Positions 10,949 through 22,232 are shown, numbered from the stretch's first letter. The stretch is DNA of 64,000 nt from Rhizomys pruinosus (GCA_009823505.1 VZQC01008079.1:595523-659522); one strand, 5' to 3'. Notes: generated from the letters alone by a model not told the origin. Program-made: numbers and translations.

Positions 10949-11377
10949 TTTAATTTGTATTTCTTTAATTATTAATGCTGTTAACCACTTTTTTCCTCTT
11001 TTTCCAGACAGGGTCTCCCTGTACCCCCAGCTGTCCTGGAATTCACTCTGTAGACCACGCTGGTCTTGATCTCACAAAAATTCCGCCTGTCTCTGCTTCC
11101 CAAGTGCTAGGATTAAAGGTGTGCACCACCCCGCCCAGCTCTGTTAACCACTTTTTAACATGTTTCTCAGCCATTTTTACTTCACTTGTGAAGTCTCTGC
11201 TGAGCTCTTTACTCCATGTTTTAAGCGAGTCATTTGTTTTCTTCCTTTTTTTTTGAGTAGTTTATATATTCTGGAAGTTGATGTTCTGTCAGATGTATCA
11301 GCGGTGAAGATTTCCTCCCACTCTGTGGGTTTTCTCTTCACTTCCCTGATTGTTTCTTTTGCTCTACAAAAGCTTTT
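10945..11377 (-). mobile_element. LINE-1 ORF2 fragment that truncates OR copy A
   Basis: Antisense L1 ORF2 C-terminal sequence (matching 7690-7728 and 42600-42760) begins where the OR frame loses similarity. A B1 inserted later splits it. Downstream, duplicon sequence resumes at about 11440, matching B from about 53655, so roughly 0.9 kb of the ancestral OR 3' end and flank is gone. Confidence 0.8.
10994..11137 (-). mobile_element. B1 SINE inside the L1 that broke OR copy A
   Basis: Reverse-oriented B1 with a TSD CTGTTAACCACTTTTTT-like at 10978-10994 and 11139-11155. It is younger than the L1 fragment it interrupts. Confidence 0.85.
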
Positions 11378-11494
11378 GTGGATTATTATATATCATACGC
11401 TAACTGATCCAGTCACTTTCTGTCCTCAAAACCTTTTCTGTATTCTGTTTTCCCTTGTTCATTTTTGATCTGCTGACTATATCATCATCTCAAT

Positions 11495-11700
11495 TTTATT
11501 TAAAAATTTATTTATTTTTATTTTATATGTTTGAGTGTTTGTACTTAGTGTAAACAATGCCTACAAAGGCAAAAAGAGGATGTTTGATCCCCTGGAACTG
11601 GAGTTGTAGACAGTTGTTAGCCATCACGTGGGTGCCAGGAAACAGGACTCAGGGGCTCTATAAGAGAATCAGTGCTCTTAACTACTATGCATTTCTCTAA
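11495..11700 (-). mobile_element. Old B2-like SINE (shared with duplicon B)
   Basis: A diverged antisense B2 with a recognisable CCTGGAACTGGAGTT centre and ACGTGGGTGCC. The same element is at 53700-53905 in duplicon B, so it predates the duplication. Confidence 0.65.
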
Positions 11701-12160
11701 TTCTCATTTCCTATTTTATAATAAATTGATTTCAGAACATGCCCGCTTATGGATAGAAAATTTTCTATGATCTTAGTCTTTGCTGATCTCCTCTTCCCAG
11801 ATATTCTAACTTAACTATTTTTGTTGTGTGTAAAAGTAATATGTAAAAATGTTGCCTCATCTTCTTAAGAGACATAAATAACTTGTCATGATATAAAAAT
11901 ATAACTCTTTTCTTTCTACAGAGGGATACTTTATCAGAAATACATGTTTTTTCTTTAAGTAGAGAAATACAATTGAGTCAAAGTAGGGATGTAACCAATA
12001 ATCTTGCATCTTATTTTAAGTTTTATCATCCTATCAATTGAATAGCTGAGGATTCTCAAATTTGACATGGTACTTGTCTTTGTTTAGGATAAAATTCATA
12101 TGTAAGCCCTTATATTAGCCTTATCCTTAATTGTAGATATTATCTTAGATAAATAAAATG
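11700..12160. other. Duplicated noncoding sequence downstream of OR copy A
   Basis: It matches 53905-54368. AT-rich, with no gene or repeat recognised. Confidence 0.5.
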
Positions 12161-12163
12161 ATA

Positions 12164-12300
12164 ACCCCGTTATGGTAGCACACACCTTTAATCACAGTAC
12201 TTGGGAGGCAGAGGCAGGTGGATCTCTATGAGTTCAAGGGCATCCTGGTCTACATCAAGGACATATGGGGTTACAGGGAGACCCTGTCTCAGAAAGACAT
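12164..12300 (+). mobile_element. B1 SINE at the right edge of duplicon A
   Basis: Forward B1 (TTTAATCACAGTACTTGGGAGG core) with an A-rich end. A B1 occupies the same place in duplicon B (54370) and similarity between A and B stops here. Confidence 0.8.
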
Positions 12301-12344
12301 AAAGAATTAAGATAAAAATATTATTATGGAACTCCTCTGATTCT

Positions 12345-12450
12345 GTCTCTTGTTATTGAGGCAGGATTTCATTCTGTCTCCCAGTCTGGCCTTGAACTCA
12401 CAGTAATCTTCCTATGTTAGCCTCTCAAATGTTTGAATTATAGGAATGAG
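12345..12450 (-). repeat. Old B1-like fragment
   Basis: Diverged antisense B1-type sequence (GAGGCAGGATTTCATTCTGTCT ... GCCTTGAACTCACAG). Confidence 0.5.
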
Positions 12451-12454
12451 AGCA

Positions 12455-12456
12455 AT

Positions 12457-12500
<44 letters not shown>
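12455..12500. repeat. Microsatellite (CT)n
   Basis: About 44 bases of uninterrupted CT dinucleotides, at the end of an old B1-like fragment. Confidence 0.97.
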
Positions 12501-12502
<2 letters not shown>

Positions 12503-12719
12503 CTCATTTCTGTCCCTCTCTTTATCTGCAGTTATTGAAATAACTGCTGACCTTGATCTAAGTTTTAAAATCAAGTTTGTTGAGAATGCTTGCATTAAAA
12601 CATGGTTTCTAATACATAATATTATTTTAAAGATATTACCATTATTATCTTAAACTCATTTGTATTTATAATAAAAACATATACACATATATGTGTGTTT
12701 TTATATGTGTAGACATAGG

Positions 12720-14080
12720 GTACCTAACAAAACCTCCAGTACTAAATATGGGAAATCTCTCTTAATGTTGTTGCCCAGGGTATTCCAAGTGAGACTCCCA
12801 AAACAACATAGGCTATTGCCATAGCCCTAAGTTCCCTCCTAAACTTGAATTAAGACCTTATTGCTAGAGACACCAGACATGTTGGACATAGGACTTTGAA
12901 GAATCTCTGTGAAACTGGCCTGCAACCCTTCTCCCTGAGGACTAGCTCTTATAGTAGAAGAAGTTGATATGTAAACTGCCAAAGGGACAAGCAATCATAG
13001 TCCTACCCAGCTGAAAAGCTTGTGATTCCAGCACTGACTGGCCCAGAAAGATATCACTAATGATACAACAGTATATGATTGGACCTAAGGCCCACTGGAT
13101 AGGAGAAAATTTAGGCTTGGTATTAAAAACCTAACAAAATATTCATGGCTGGTGAGGTCGTAGAATACAGAGGAGAACTTAATATTCTTACTTGCCTAAA
13201 GCAATATAATTTCTAACTCCATTTTCAGTAGCTATTCTTGTACTCACAGAAAAGTATAGTTCTCACCAATCATCAAAGAAGCTTCTTTTTGCAATAGATG
13301 GAGAGTCTTACTGAGGTCCACAACCAGGCAAAATGCAAGGAAAAATGACTATGTGATGCCTAGCCCCAATTAAAGCATATACAATTCAACCCCTACTCAA
13401 AGCTCAGGGAGCATTGTGAAAGAAGAGGCAGAAAGTTTGTAAGAACCAGAGGACTAGGAAAAATGCTGCTAGATAGTGTCTTCCAGGCATGACAGGGAAA
13501 GTATGCTCATGAAATAATCAACAGTATTGTCTAAACACCTGTGTAATGACCACAGCACTTGACATGCCCATGTGGATGGGAAAAATTTATCATGTCCCTA
13601 GGTGAATATCAGTGACTCTGAGAGAGGGAGAATCAGTTTTCTCAGGAAGAAACTTCCTGATAAATTGATCACCTCTAAGTGGACTCAGTACATTATATGC
13701 ACATAATATCCATGTATGTAACACTGTTAATTATAGAGCAGTCATAAATTTGAGCTGTAATCATGGGAGACATGGGAAGAGTTGAAGGGGAAGAAGTAGG
13801 GGTGAACTGATGTTAATACAGTTTTCATGTATGAACTCCCCCCCAAAACCCACCTCTAACCCAGTCCTCAAAAGATTATGAACAGCAAAGGACACCATCA
13901 TTCAACTGAAGAGGCAACATAGAGAATTAGAAAGATCTTTACTGGTTCTACATCTGAGAATATTAGTATGTAGGAAATACAAGGTACTCAAAATGCTAAT
14001 CATGAAAGACCAAACAACCCAATGAAATATTGGGAGCAAAGAACAAAACAGAGTTCCCAAATGATGAAATAGAAATGGCT
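12720..14080 (+). repeat. Old LINE-1 3'UTR-like sequence
   Basis: Noncoding sequence with motifs recurring at 1560-1860 and 15640-15950 (ACTCCCA..ACAACATAGGCTATTG, AAGACCTTATTGCT, CTGGCCTGCAACCCTTCT). A G/A-rich segment near 13760-13800 resembles rodent L1 3'UTRs. No frame of interest. Confidence 0.45.
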
Positions 14081-14089
14081 GATATTTTA

Positions 14090-14604
14090 AAAAGTGTGAG
14101 GATCTTTAGGCATCAGAGAAATGCAAATTAAAGTACTTTCAGATTTTATGTTATCCCAATCAGGAGACAAAGATAAAAAAATAATGACAAGTGTGGTTAA
14201 GAGACAGGGACTGGGGAACAATTATTCAGTGATGACGAGACTGCAAAATAGTGCAGCCATTAAAGCAGTATGGAAAATCTTCAAAAAGCTCAAAATAGAT
14301 CTCCCACATGATCTGGTCACATCACCCCTGAGCATAAAGTCAAGGACTCTATCCTACTACAGAGATACATGTTCATCCATGTTCATACCTGCTGTATTCA
14401 TAAGAGTCAGCAAATAGAAATAACCTAGATGTCCACCAGTAATGAATAGATAATAAAAAATTATGGTATATTCATACCATGGAATTTTATCAGTAACTAT
14501 GAAAAATAAAATTAAGTGAGGTAGCATAGACATAGAAGGTAAACATGGCATGTTCTCTCTCATAAGTGAGTGATAGCTTTGAATCTTCAGACAGATATTT
14601 TTCT
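14090..14604 (+). mobile_element. Old LINE-1 ORF2 C-terminus
   Basis: Sense-oriented degenerate ORF2 end (GCATCAGAGAAATGCAAATT start, GCAGCCATTAAAGCAGTATGG, TACTACAGAGATACATG). It is interrupted at 14605 by a younger antisense L1 and continues as 3'UTR from about 15288. Confidence 0.7.
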
Positions 14605-14807
14605 TTTTTTAATATAATTTTTTTATATTTATTAATCTTTTTCCATAGGTCATACATCATTTCCCAGTCAAATCTAGAATCGCTTCCCTTTTCATGCCCC
14701 CCACCCCACCAGAGTCCCTGCACTCTGACATTCATGTCCTATATCTTTTTCTGAGTCTTTCCAGTTTTTTTCAGTTCTTTTGTTGTTGTGCTCTCCAACT
14801 CGTATTG

Positions 14808-14855
<48 letters not shown>

Positions 14856-15271
14856 TACATAGTTTTATATATATATATATATATACATACATATACGTGT
14901 CACTTGAATTGGAGGATTTTTTTTTTCCTAAATGATGTCATGCTTTCCTTAAGGAAGTACTCAAATGTTAGTTCTAGGCAATCCCAAATAACTATCAATC
15001 CTCCACTTTTGCTCCACATTGGGGTCTTTCCCTCCCATGGTCCCCCAAATGAAGTCCAGTAAGATGCATCCTGTCTCAATCCCCCTGTCCTGGCCTCAAT
15101 GATACAGCCCAGGTAGTCCAACCATGGCAGCCTATATTCTGATGAGGCATAGCCTTATCTGTTTTAGTCCACAAGCTGGGTATCTCAGTAGTCCCCATCT
15201 GGCATTGAAGGTTTGGAGGATTCTTGGAGAGACATGAGTCCTCAGTCCAGATTGGAATGTTGAAAAGCTGT
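14605..15271 (-). mobile_element. 5'-truncated LINE-1 3'UTR insertion
   Basis: Antisense L1 3' end. The poly-A appears as the T/A-rich start, followed by a C-rich CATGCCCCCCACCCCACC stretch and 3'UTR. The TSD is AGACAGATATTTTTC at 14590-14604 and a one-mismatch copy at about 15273-15287. It carries a (TA)n expansion. Confidence 0.8.
14813..14890. repeat. Microsatellite (TA)n / TACATA
   Basis: Alternating TA with ACACATA/TACATACA interruptions inside the antisense L1 3'UTR. Confidence 0.95.
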
Positions 15272-15287
15272 TAGACAGATGTTTTTC

Positions 15288-16855
15288 AACTGGAAATTCC
15301 TTAGAGGTTAGGAAACTAATAAGGGACTATGGATGGTGTTTTATGGGAGGGGAGATAAAATGTAGTGATATAAACGAGGAAAGGCAAGTATTAGGATAGG
15401 AAGGTTTTAATGGGGTGGGGGATGGGAGAGTAAGGCAGAAGAGAGAGTAATGTGAGGGACAACAAACATTAAGACCTTAAAGAAGTCACATGGTTATCTA
15501 GTACTATAGACATTCCTTAAAATATATACATAGCTAATATAAAGAGACTTTAAATGTAGTTACCCTAAAACAGGTGTTCAGTGGCACTACTAGGTAACAC
15601 AGGCTAGCAAATTCAAAACCCATTGTTAGGAGTGGACTCTCTCTTTTGGAGGTATTGACCAGAAGTTCCCATAGAATCCCAAATAATAATGGTTATTGTC
15701 GTTTTGCATGGTTATGTTCTAGAACTAGAGGGTAAGACCTTATTGCTGAAGACACTACATAAGTGGGTTGTAGAGTAAACAAAGAGAAATCAAGCTGGAA
15801 CTGACCTAGACGTTTTCCCCCTGCTGGCTAGCTTACACAGTATGGTATTGTGCTGTGCATGCTGCTAACAGAGAAAGGTAGTTATCACCATACACAGCTG
15901 TGAACCCTGTGAGCTACAATAACAAGTAGCGTATCATGAGATGCCCTAGAACAATGTTATCCAAATGGTATGGGAGTAACTAATTGCTTTGTGGTTGGGT
16001 TTAAGGATGCTTCACAGCATAGACTCCATACCTGATTCTATTATCAGGATTAAGAACCTGCGAATAGACAGATAGGTCACAGGCCATAGGGGAGAACTTA
16101 GTACTATTATCATGACAAACAGACATAAAATTAAGCTGAGCCATGACATTTTTCTGCACCTATAGATTAGTTCACCTTTCAGCTTTCATCAGAGAAACTT
16201 CATTTTCAGAAGATGGTGATTAACACAAAGCCCTGGCAGGTCAGTGTGTGGTGAATAACAGCCTGTGGAGTGCTCAGCCCTAAGTGCGACACCTATATCA
16301 TACCTTCTCCCCCCCAAGGTTCAGGGATAATGGAAGGAGAGGGGTTAGAAAGATAGAAAGATTGAGTAGTAGATGAATAAAAGGAAACCATGTTGTCTGG
16401 ACTCCACAGGATTGATGCACATATGAACTCACAGAGCTTGTGACAGCATGGCAAGACCTTCCCAAAACACAAGCCAGAGAAGAATACAGAGTGGATAGTT
16501 GAGATGGGCAAGAAACCCTAGACCTATCTGGGGTCTATTGGCAAGTGACAGCTGCTGGAGAAGAAGAATCGTTTTTTTTTTAAATTTTTAAATTTTTTTT
16601 TTGTTGCTGTGAGAGCTGGTAGGTTCGCTGGACTTCATGAACTAGAAGCACACACAGGAGCATTTTGCGAATGCATATTTGACTCAGTAAGCCTTACAAA
16701 ACAAGTAATAATGAGGGCATGAAGTGCTGGTGGTGGGTTGTGTTGTAGTGAGGTGAGGGTGGAGATGAGCGATTAAGCCTGAATGTGAACAAAACATATC
16801 ATATACATTCTTCAAGAACCATTAAAAATATTAAAATGAAAAAATAACAAAAATA
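15288..16855 (+). repeat. Old LINE-1 3'UTR continuation
   Basis: Noncoding, with a G-rich run (15405-15435) and motifs shared with 12720-13100. It ends in A-rich sequence near 16800-16855. Read as the 3'UTR of the old L1 starting at 14090, but several old copies may be mixed. Confidence 0.45.
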
Positions 16856-17050
16856 GAATTTTGTATATTATATATAATAAAAAAACCCAGTGATATATGA
16901 GTTTCTTTAAACCCCATATAGTTATATATCTATTATAACTTCTAATTATTTTTTATGTAAATGTAAATTTTATATATAATGTATACTATTTGACATATGA
17001 TATTCCATAAATCATGTATATCTGTATCTATATGTATATGCCAATTTATA
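16856..17050. other. AT-rich sequence, no feature seen
   Basis: Mostly A/T with TATATA runs; no gene or repeat family recognised. Confidence 0.5.
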
Positions 17051-17470
17051 TAATCATCAAATAATGGATGCTTTGGTTGACTTTATACCTTGGCTGTAAT
17101 GAAGAATACTATAATTAACATAAAAGTATATGCACATTTATGAAGCTGTAGCTTCATTCTTTTGGATATTGGCCCAGGGATTGCTGGGTCACATATTAAG
17201 TCTATTTTTAATTTCTGTAGAAGTCTCCATACTCTTCCACAATGGTTCTACCATCACTTTCCTATCAACAGTGAATAAGAATTCTACTTTTTTTACAATC
17301 TGGCCAACAAATTTCTTTTCAATTTTCATGACAGCATAACTTATTTGAAATAACTTTGGGGCTTTTCCACAATGAAGAATGATGTAGACCACTTTTTCAT
17401 CTGCTTGTTGATAGTTTTTAGTGTCTATTGAATGAATGTGTATTCACTTCTTTTGCCCATTTTGAATTGA
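17050..17470 (-). mobile_element. Ancient LINE-1 fragment, antisense
   Basis: Antisense sequence of the L1 ORF2 end/3' region type (GGATATTGGCCCAGGGATTGCTGGG, CATACTCTTCCACAATGGTT). Highly diverged. Confidence 0.6.
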
Positions 17471-17519
17471 GTTACTTGGAATACCACTACACTGTTGTGT
17501 GAGTTCTTTTTTCTTTATT

Positions 17520-17671
17520 TCTTTTTTTTTGTCTTTTTGAGACAGGGTCTCCCTACAGCTCTGGCTGTCCTGAAACTCATTCTGTAGACCAGGTTGGCCT
17601 CGAGCGCACAGAGATCCGTGTGCCTCTGCCTCCCAAGTGCTAGGATTAAGGGCGTGCGCCACCACGCCCGG
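17520..17671 (-). mobile_element. B1 SINE, little diverged
   Basis: Reverse B1 with intact GAGACAGGGTCTCCCT and GCGTGCGCCACCACGCCCGGC ends. It abuts a B2 in the same orientation. Confidence 0.9.
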
Positions 17672-17904
17672 CATTTATTTATTCCTGTATGTGTATCAAT
17701 GTACTGTTGGCATGCAAGTTTGTGCACCCGTGTTGTGCAATGCCACGGAGGTCAGAAGAGGGTGTCAGATTTCCCTGGAACTGGAGTTCTTCTGGAAGTG
17801 GAGTTTCAGACGTTTCTCTGCCGCCATGTGGGTGCTGGGGATCGAACCTGGGTCCTCTGCAAGAGTGGTCAGTGCTCTTAACCACTAGGCCATCTCTCCA
17901 GCCC
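17672..17904 (-). mobile_element. B2 SINE, long variant
   Basis: Antisense B2 with the doubled CCAGTTCC motif, a B box (GGTTCGATCCC) and head GGGCTGGAGAGATGG. A TSD-like GAGTTCTTTTTT before the B1 and AAGTTCTTTTT after the B2 suggest that the B1+B2 pair occupies one site. Confidence 0.88.
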
Positions 17905-18049
17905 GTAAGTTCTTTTTGTCCCCCAGACCTCCTAAAGCATCACCAAATAGTGCTACCGACTGGGGACATGTCCAAATAGTGCCTATGGAGGACATTCTCA
18001 TACAGAATAATACAAGGACTCATGAAGAATGTACTTTTTTGTTGTTTGG

Positions 18050-18090
18050 TCTTTCTGAGACAGGGTCTCCCTTTAGCCCTATTGTTTTCA
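18050..18090 (-). repeat. B1 fragment
   Basis: Forty bases matching the GAGACAGGGTCTCCCTTTAGCCC end of an antisense B1, then unrelated sequence. Confidence 0.55.
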
Positions 18091-18299
18091 TCAGGAAATG
18101 GACTTTACTTATTGGTGAATGTATATGGATGCTCCATGCCTGTGCTTGTATGTATGTCAAAGGACAACTAACCTGTGAGAGTCAGTTCTCTCCTACCTGG
18201 TGGGCCCGGAGATTGAACCTTGTAGGTATTCTTTTGGCAGAAGCACTTAAAAGCAGTTACCTGACAGCCTTGACCCCTGCTGTTTCTCAAAGCGTAAGG

Positions 18300-18460
18300 G
18301 GTAAACTAAACACTTCTAGTGTACACTAGTGAAATCTTTGCAGTTTCTTCCCTTTTATATCTCCCAGTCCTGAACATGTGCAACCAGTACATGTTGTTCT
18401 CAGAGGAGATTAACTGTACTATTTCCAAAGAGCATTTCTCCAGTTTTTACAAACTATTGA
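18300..18460. repeat. Diverged local duplicate of 23270-23420
   Basis: Collinear short matches (CTGAACATG..CATGTTGTTC..CAGAGGAG, then TATTTCCAAAGA) to sequence on the other side of the provirus. Weak but ordered over about 150 bases. Confidence 0.45.
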
Positions 18461-18771
18461 CAAATTATTTTCCTAGTTGTACTTTTAAATACATTATGCA
18501 CTTTAAAATATTTAGAAAGCCCAGCTATATCAAGCAAGAACACATTTTTCTAGGCTCACAGGACTGGTAATAAAGTGTAGACACAGGAATGGTTATAACC
18601 TGCTGTATCTTCTAAGTACAAACATTTGGGCCTTGGCCCATTATGTCCACCCTTCTCTCTGCCTTCAACCCAGTAGACCAAGTATAGGCATATGTAATAC
18701 AGAGAAAAAGCTGAACATATTCATATTCGAAAAGTTTTCCTACAAATTTCACCAGTGTACGAAATGTGCTA

Positions 18772-19134
18772 TGTCGCTCTCCTCGTTGCTCTGTTCCCGG
18801 CCAGCGGGAAAAAGGAGAGGACAAACTCTTGTTCTTCCAGATGCAGTTTATTCAGGCAACTCATACATCAACTCTCTCCTCTCCTCCCAGTGTCCCCCTA
18901 CTCATATCCCCTCTCTCAACCCCGCCTCCTGCAAGGGCGCGAGCGCCGCGGCAGTCTCTCATTGGTCTGTAAGTGGTATGCACAATATACGGAAGTCAGC
19001 AGACATGCTAATGAGGGTTCAGGTTTGGCGTTCTCTTATTGGCTGGGGAATGAGCTGGGCAGTCAGGTGACAATCAGGTGATAAGACCTGGCCAGGGTCC
19101 AAAGCGCCATTTTGGCCAACGCCTGCTCTCCACA
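18772..19134 (-). repeat. 3' LTR of the class II ERV
   Basis: On the - strand it runs TGTGGAGAGC ... GAGCGACA, about 363 bp. It contains an AATAAA signal at about 18848-18853 and a GC-rich promoter-proximal half. The TG/CA ends abut the polypurine tract on one side and the TSD on the other. Confidence 0.88.
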
Positions 19135-19152
19135 TTTCCCCCTTTCTTTTAT
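19135..19152 (-). promoter_or_regulatory. Polypurine tract of the ERV
   Basis: On the - strand an AAAGAAAGGGGGAAA run lies directly before the 3' LTR, the position used to prime plus-strand retroviral DNA. Confidence 0.75.
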
Positions 19153-19289
19153 AATATGGCAGAGAGAATGCCTGTCTTAGGTTGCCCCTGCAGAGGTATT
19201 CCTTACCCGTCATGGGGTTAAACAAACAGCATAGGTTTGTTCCCTGTCTTAGGTTGGTAATACATGCAGCGGGTCTTACCCGTCTTTGA

Positions 19290-19751
19290 CTACTTCTCTA
19301 GCATGCCAAGCCAAACTTGAGGTGAACTGCCCAGTTCAATAGCGGCAAGAGCCTGCACGAAGAACGCTCTTTCTCTGCGCTGATTGTTCCGCATTCGCAT
19401 CAGACACCACAGACACAATGACCCGCGCAGGATTATACTGCAACCCAAACCCGCTATTCCAGCCCACTGCTGTAGGTGAGACACCGCCTTCGACATCCAA
19501 GAGATAAAACCCTCCGACATGAACAAGTCTACTCGTGTAGAATCGATGTGCACGATGGATGAGCGGAGTTCTTCCAATAGAGAGTCGAGTTCACCGGACC
19601 AGTTTCTTGTTAAATGATATGAGAGACTGCGTGATAGATTAGCTGCATGGCTCAGATTCTGAAAAGGTACAGAGGTAATGTAGAGCCCAGAATGTCTCCA
19701 TTCACTCCCCAACTGTGCTATCTGTATAAGCACGTCGAGCTGATCCTGCAC
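19290..19751 (-). pseudogene. ERV env remnant (transmembrane subunit, C-terminal part)
   Basis: An open frame of 153 residues on the - strand ends near the 3' LTR, where env is expected. It has a leucine-rich ectodomain helix, then a hydrophobic stretch (WAGIAGLGCSIILRG) and a short basic cytoplasmic tail with CLWCLMRMRNN. The surface subunit and fusion peptide are missing or not recognisable. A broken upstream frame (19756-19941) may be further env sequence. The product would not be a working envelope. Assignment rests on position and topology. Confidence 0.6.
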
Positions 19752-19940
19752 AAAATCAACCCTTTAATTGAGTGACAAAAAGGCGGGGGAATACTTGCGC
19801 TGATTGGGTGACCGGGATAGGTTTAGCGAACACTGTCATCAGCCCCCAACGAAGCTCTTCCGTCATCGCCATGGGCCATGGCACCATCATCACGAGTATC
19901 CCACACTTCCACATCTTGAACCACTCGGGTGAAAGGAGCA

Positions 19941-20416
19941 TTAAAGGTCTGAAACACTGTTATGACTATAGAGGGGACAGTGACAGCAAATCTTACCGTG
20001 TCTTGAGAGTGAAGGGGAATGGAAAAGAAGCAATCTTTTATCTATAATTATAATGGGCCAGCGTCTTGGAATTGCTGAGGGCAGAGGAAGCCCCCGCTGC
20101 ACGGGCCCCATAATTACCATTTGTTTAAGCACCCTCGCCGCCCCATTCCCATCTGCCCTTTTGTCATTTGCGTGACTGCAGCCGCTAGGCCAGAATTGGT
20201 AAGAGGGCCGCCAAATTCCCGACAGACCTTCATCCACACTTCAAAGCCTTTATTTTTGTAAGGGTTTATTGCCTGCCTACACTCCTTTGTACATTGTTCA
20301 AATACCAATTGTTTAACAAGCGGCATGGCAGTGTCAGGGTCACCAAATACTTTTCCTGCTGCCTCCACCATTCTTGCCACAAATTTTTTTAATGATTTTA
20401 AAATCGAGTGGCTCAT
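19941..20416 (-). pseudogene. ERV gag remnant, capsid C-terminal region
   Basis: The frame at 20114-20416 reads as a betaretroviral capsid C-terminal domain (GDPDTAMPLVKQLVFEQC, NPYKNKG). It follows the matrix/N-terminal gag frame (20340-20954) after a frameshift and an apparent internal deletion. Toward 19941 the frames break up, with no nucleocapsid zinc knuckle or protease identified before env-like sequence begins. The junction therefore removes the rest of gag, pro and pol. Confidence 0.65.
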
Positions 20417-20954
20417 GATAACGGTTATCGTCCTGTTGGTTTTGGAAGACCGGAAAACATAGGGCTGGATTTTGAGCGGCTACCTCCCTCCAGCACTCCG
20501 GATGAAACGAAGTGCCAGGTACCGCAAAAGGCGGAGGGGGCCCCGGGGCCGTCGGCTGTAGCGGAGGTCCCGGGCCTGCCGGCTGTATGTTAACCTTCAC
20601 TTGCTCCATGCTTTCTACCAAACTCTCCAACTCATCAGCTGACATATCCTGCTCTTCATCCTCAACCCCCTTGGGTGGCGCCTGTTCCTCTTTTAGCTGC
20701 TGTAGAAGTTTTTCCCCTTTTTTTATTTCTGTTGTGCAGCTCCCTTCATCACCCAAGCAATTTCTTATTAATTTCCAAATCGGAATTACACCTCTCTGCA
20801 GAATTCCTTGTTCCTCAGCAAACATTAGGTCCCTCCCTAACTTTTCCCAACGATGTGGCGCGAGGTTTCCGGTCACAAGAAACCAGGGCGCGATCATTCT
20901 CAGCAGTTCCTTTAAGGCATCGTGCAACGGCCGCATTGAATTTGAATTCCCCAT
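20340..20954 (-). pseudogene. ERV gag remnant, matrix to start of capsid
   Basis: A 204-residue frame starts MGN (myristoylation context). It has a helical matrix region, an acidic stretch (DEEQDMSADELESLVESMEQ), a proline-rich linker (GPGPPLQPTAPGPPPPF) and the capsid start (FPVF ... EPLDFKIIK). Compared with the second gag start (22233-22563) about 25-30 residues near the N-terminus are missing. It is a truncated, non-functional Gag. Confidence 0.75.
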
Positions 20955-20999
20955 AGTGTCTACTTCCGAGAACCTTAATCGTCCCCTTTCCCGGGGAAC

Positions 21000-21127
21000 T
21001 TTATCATCTCACTCGTGAGAGCCTTAATTGTCCCACTTACCTGGGAGCTTACCGGCTAGCCCACCTGCCTGCGTCTGGTTCTGAACCGTGCTCACACCAA
21101 TGGAGGTTCCCTGTCCGGGCCGCCGCT
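21000..21127 (-). promoter_or_regulatory. ERV 5' leader and primer-binding region next to the middle LTR
   Basis: On the - strand GCGGCCCGGACAGGGAACC follows the middle LTR by two or three bases. The right-hand LTR is followed by a similar sequence. It resembles a lysine-tRNA type primer site with an extra base, but I am not sure which tRNA. Confidence 0.45.
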
Positions 21128-21678
21128 TGTCGCTCTCCTTGTCGCTCTGTTCCCGGCCGGCAGGAAAAAGGAGAGGACACACTCTTGTTCTTCCAGACGC
21201 ATTTTATTCAGGCAACTCTTTTTTTTTTTATTTTTATTTTTATTTTTTTTTATTTTTGTATGTGTATGAATGTACTGTCTGCATGCAGGTCTGTGCACCC
21301 GTGTCGTGCAATGCCGCGGAGGTCAGAAGAGGGTCTCGGATTCCCCTGGAACTGGAGTTCTCCTGGAATTGGAGTTACAGACGGTTCCTAGCCGCCATGT
21401 GGGTGCTGGGGATCGAACCCGGGTCCTCTGCAAGAGCGTCGGTGCTCTTAACCGCTAGGCTATCTCTCCAGCCCTCAGGCAACTCTTACATCATCATCAT
21501 CTCTTCTTCTCGTTCCCGTGTCCCCTACTAATAATCTCTTCCCTCAACCCCGCCTCCTGCTAGGGTGCGAGCACCGTGGCGGTCTCTCATTGGTCTGTAA
21601 GCGGTATGCACAATATACGGAAGTCAGCGGACATGCTAATGAGGGTTCAGGTTTGGCGTTCTCTTGTTGGCTGGGGAA
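21128..21678 (-). repeat. Middle ERV LTR, interrupted by a B2 and cut by an N gap
   Basis: This is the same LTR family as the outer two, starting at 21128 (TGTCGCTCTCC on +). A B2 interrupts it, and about 70 bases remain hidden in the gap. Its centre (21488-21545) differs more from both outer LTRs than they do from each other. Confidence 0.8.
21221..21474 (-). mobile_element. B2 SINE in the middle LTR, long variant
   Basis: Little-diverged antisense B2 with TSD TCAGGCAACTCTT at 21208-21220 and 21475-21487. It has a good B box (GGTTCGATCCC). Confidence 0.92.
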
Positions 21679-22232
21679 NNNNNNNNNNNNNNNNNNNNNN
21701 NNNNNNNNNNNNNNNNNNNNNNNNNNNNNNNNNNNNNNNNNNNNNNNNNNNNNNNNNNNNNNNNNNNNNNNNNNNNNNNNNNNNNNNNNNNNNNNNNNNN
21801 NNNNNNNNNNNNNNNNNNNNNNNNNNNNNNNNNNNNNNNNNNNNNNNNNNNNNNNNNNNNNNNNNNNNNNNNNNNNNNNNNNNNNNNNNNNNNNNNNNNN
21901 NNNNNNNNNNNNNNNNNNNNNNNNNNNNNNNNNNNNNNNNNNNNNNNNNNNNNNNNNNNNNNNNNNNNNNNNNNNNNNNNNNNNNNNNNNNNNNNNNNNN
22001 NNNNNNNNNNNNNNNNNNNNNNNNNNNNNNNNNNNNNNNNNNNNNNNNNNNNNNNNNNNNNNNNNNNNNNNNNNNNNNNNNNNNNNNNNNNNNNNNNNNN
22101 NNNNNNNNNNNNNNNNNNNNNNNNNNNNNNNNNNNNNNNNNNNNNNNNNNNNNNNNNNNNNNNNNNNNNNNNNNNNNNNNNNNNNNNNNNNNNNNNNNNN
22201 NNNNNNNNNNNNNNNNNNNNNNNNNNNNNNNN
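21679..22232. other. Assembly gap (554 N)
   Basis: A run of N inside the repetitive provirus. It hides the end of the middle LTR and most of the second internal region. Its length may not be the true distance. Confidence 0.99.

Larger units (their letters stand above)
972..12300 (+). repeat. Duplicon A (segmental duplication carrying OR copy A)
   Basis: This block is collinear with 27468-54485 and, in its right part, with 58015-64000. Shared anchors include the L1 3'UTR-like/ORF2 junction near 1914, the antisense L1 to about 4018, single-copy sequence 4019-6206 (matching 45088-47670), a B1 at 3773 (matching 44833), an old B1 near 8680 (matching 50893), the OR exon, an old B2 near 11495 (matching 53700) and a B1 near 12164 (matching 54370). 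Similarity is lost after the last B1. The left edge may continue outside the window, because an L1 is inserted at 1-971. Confidence 0.85.

Noticed and set aside
17594..17979. Cysteine-rich small frames, repeated near 2547, 6254, 21270, 23570, 49037 and 62196
   Set aside because: All are translations of antisense B2 SINEs, which explains their similarity to one another.
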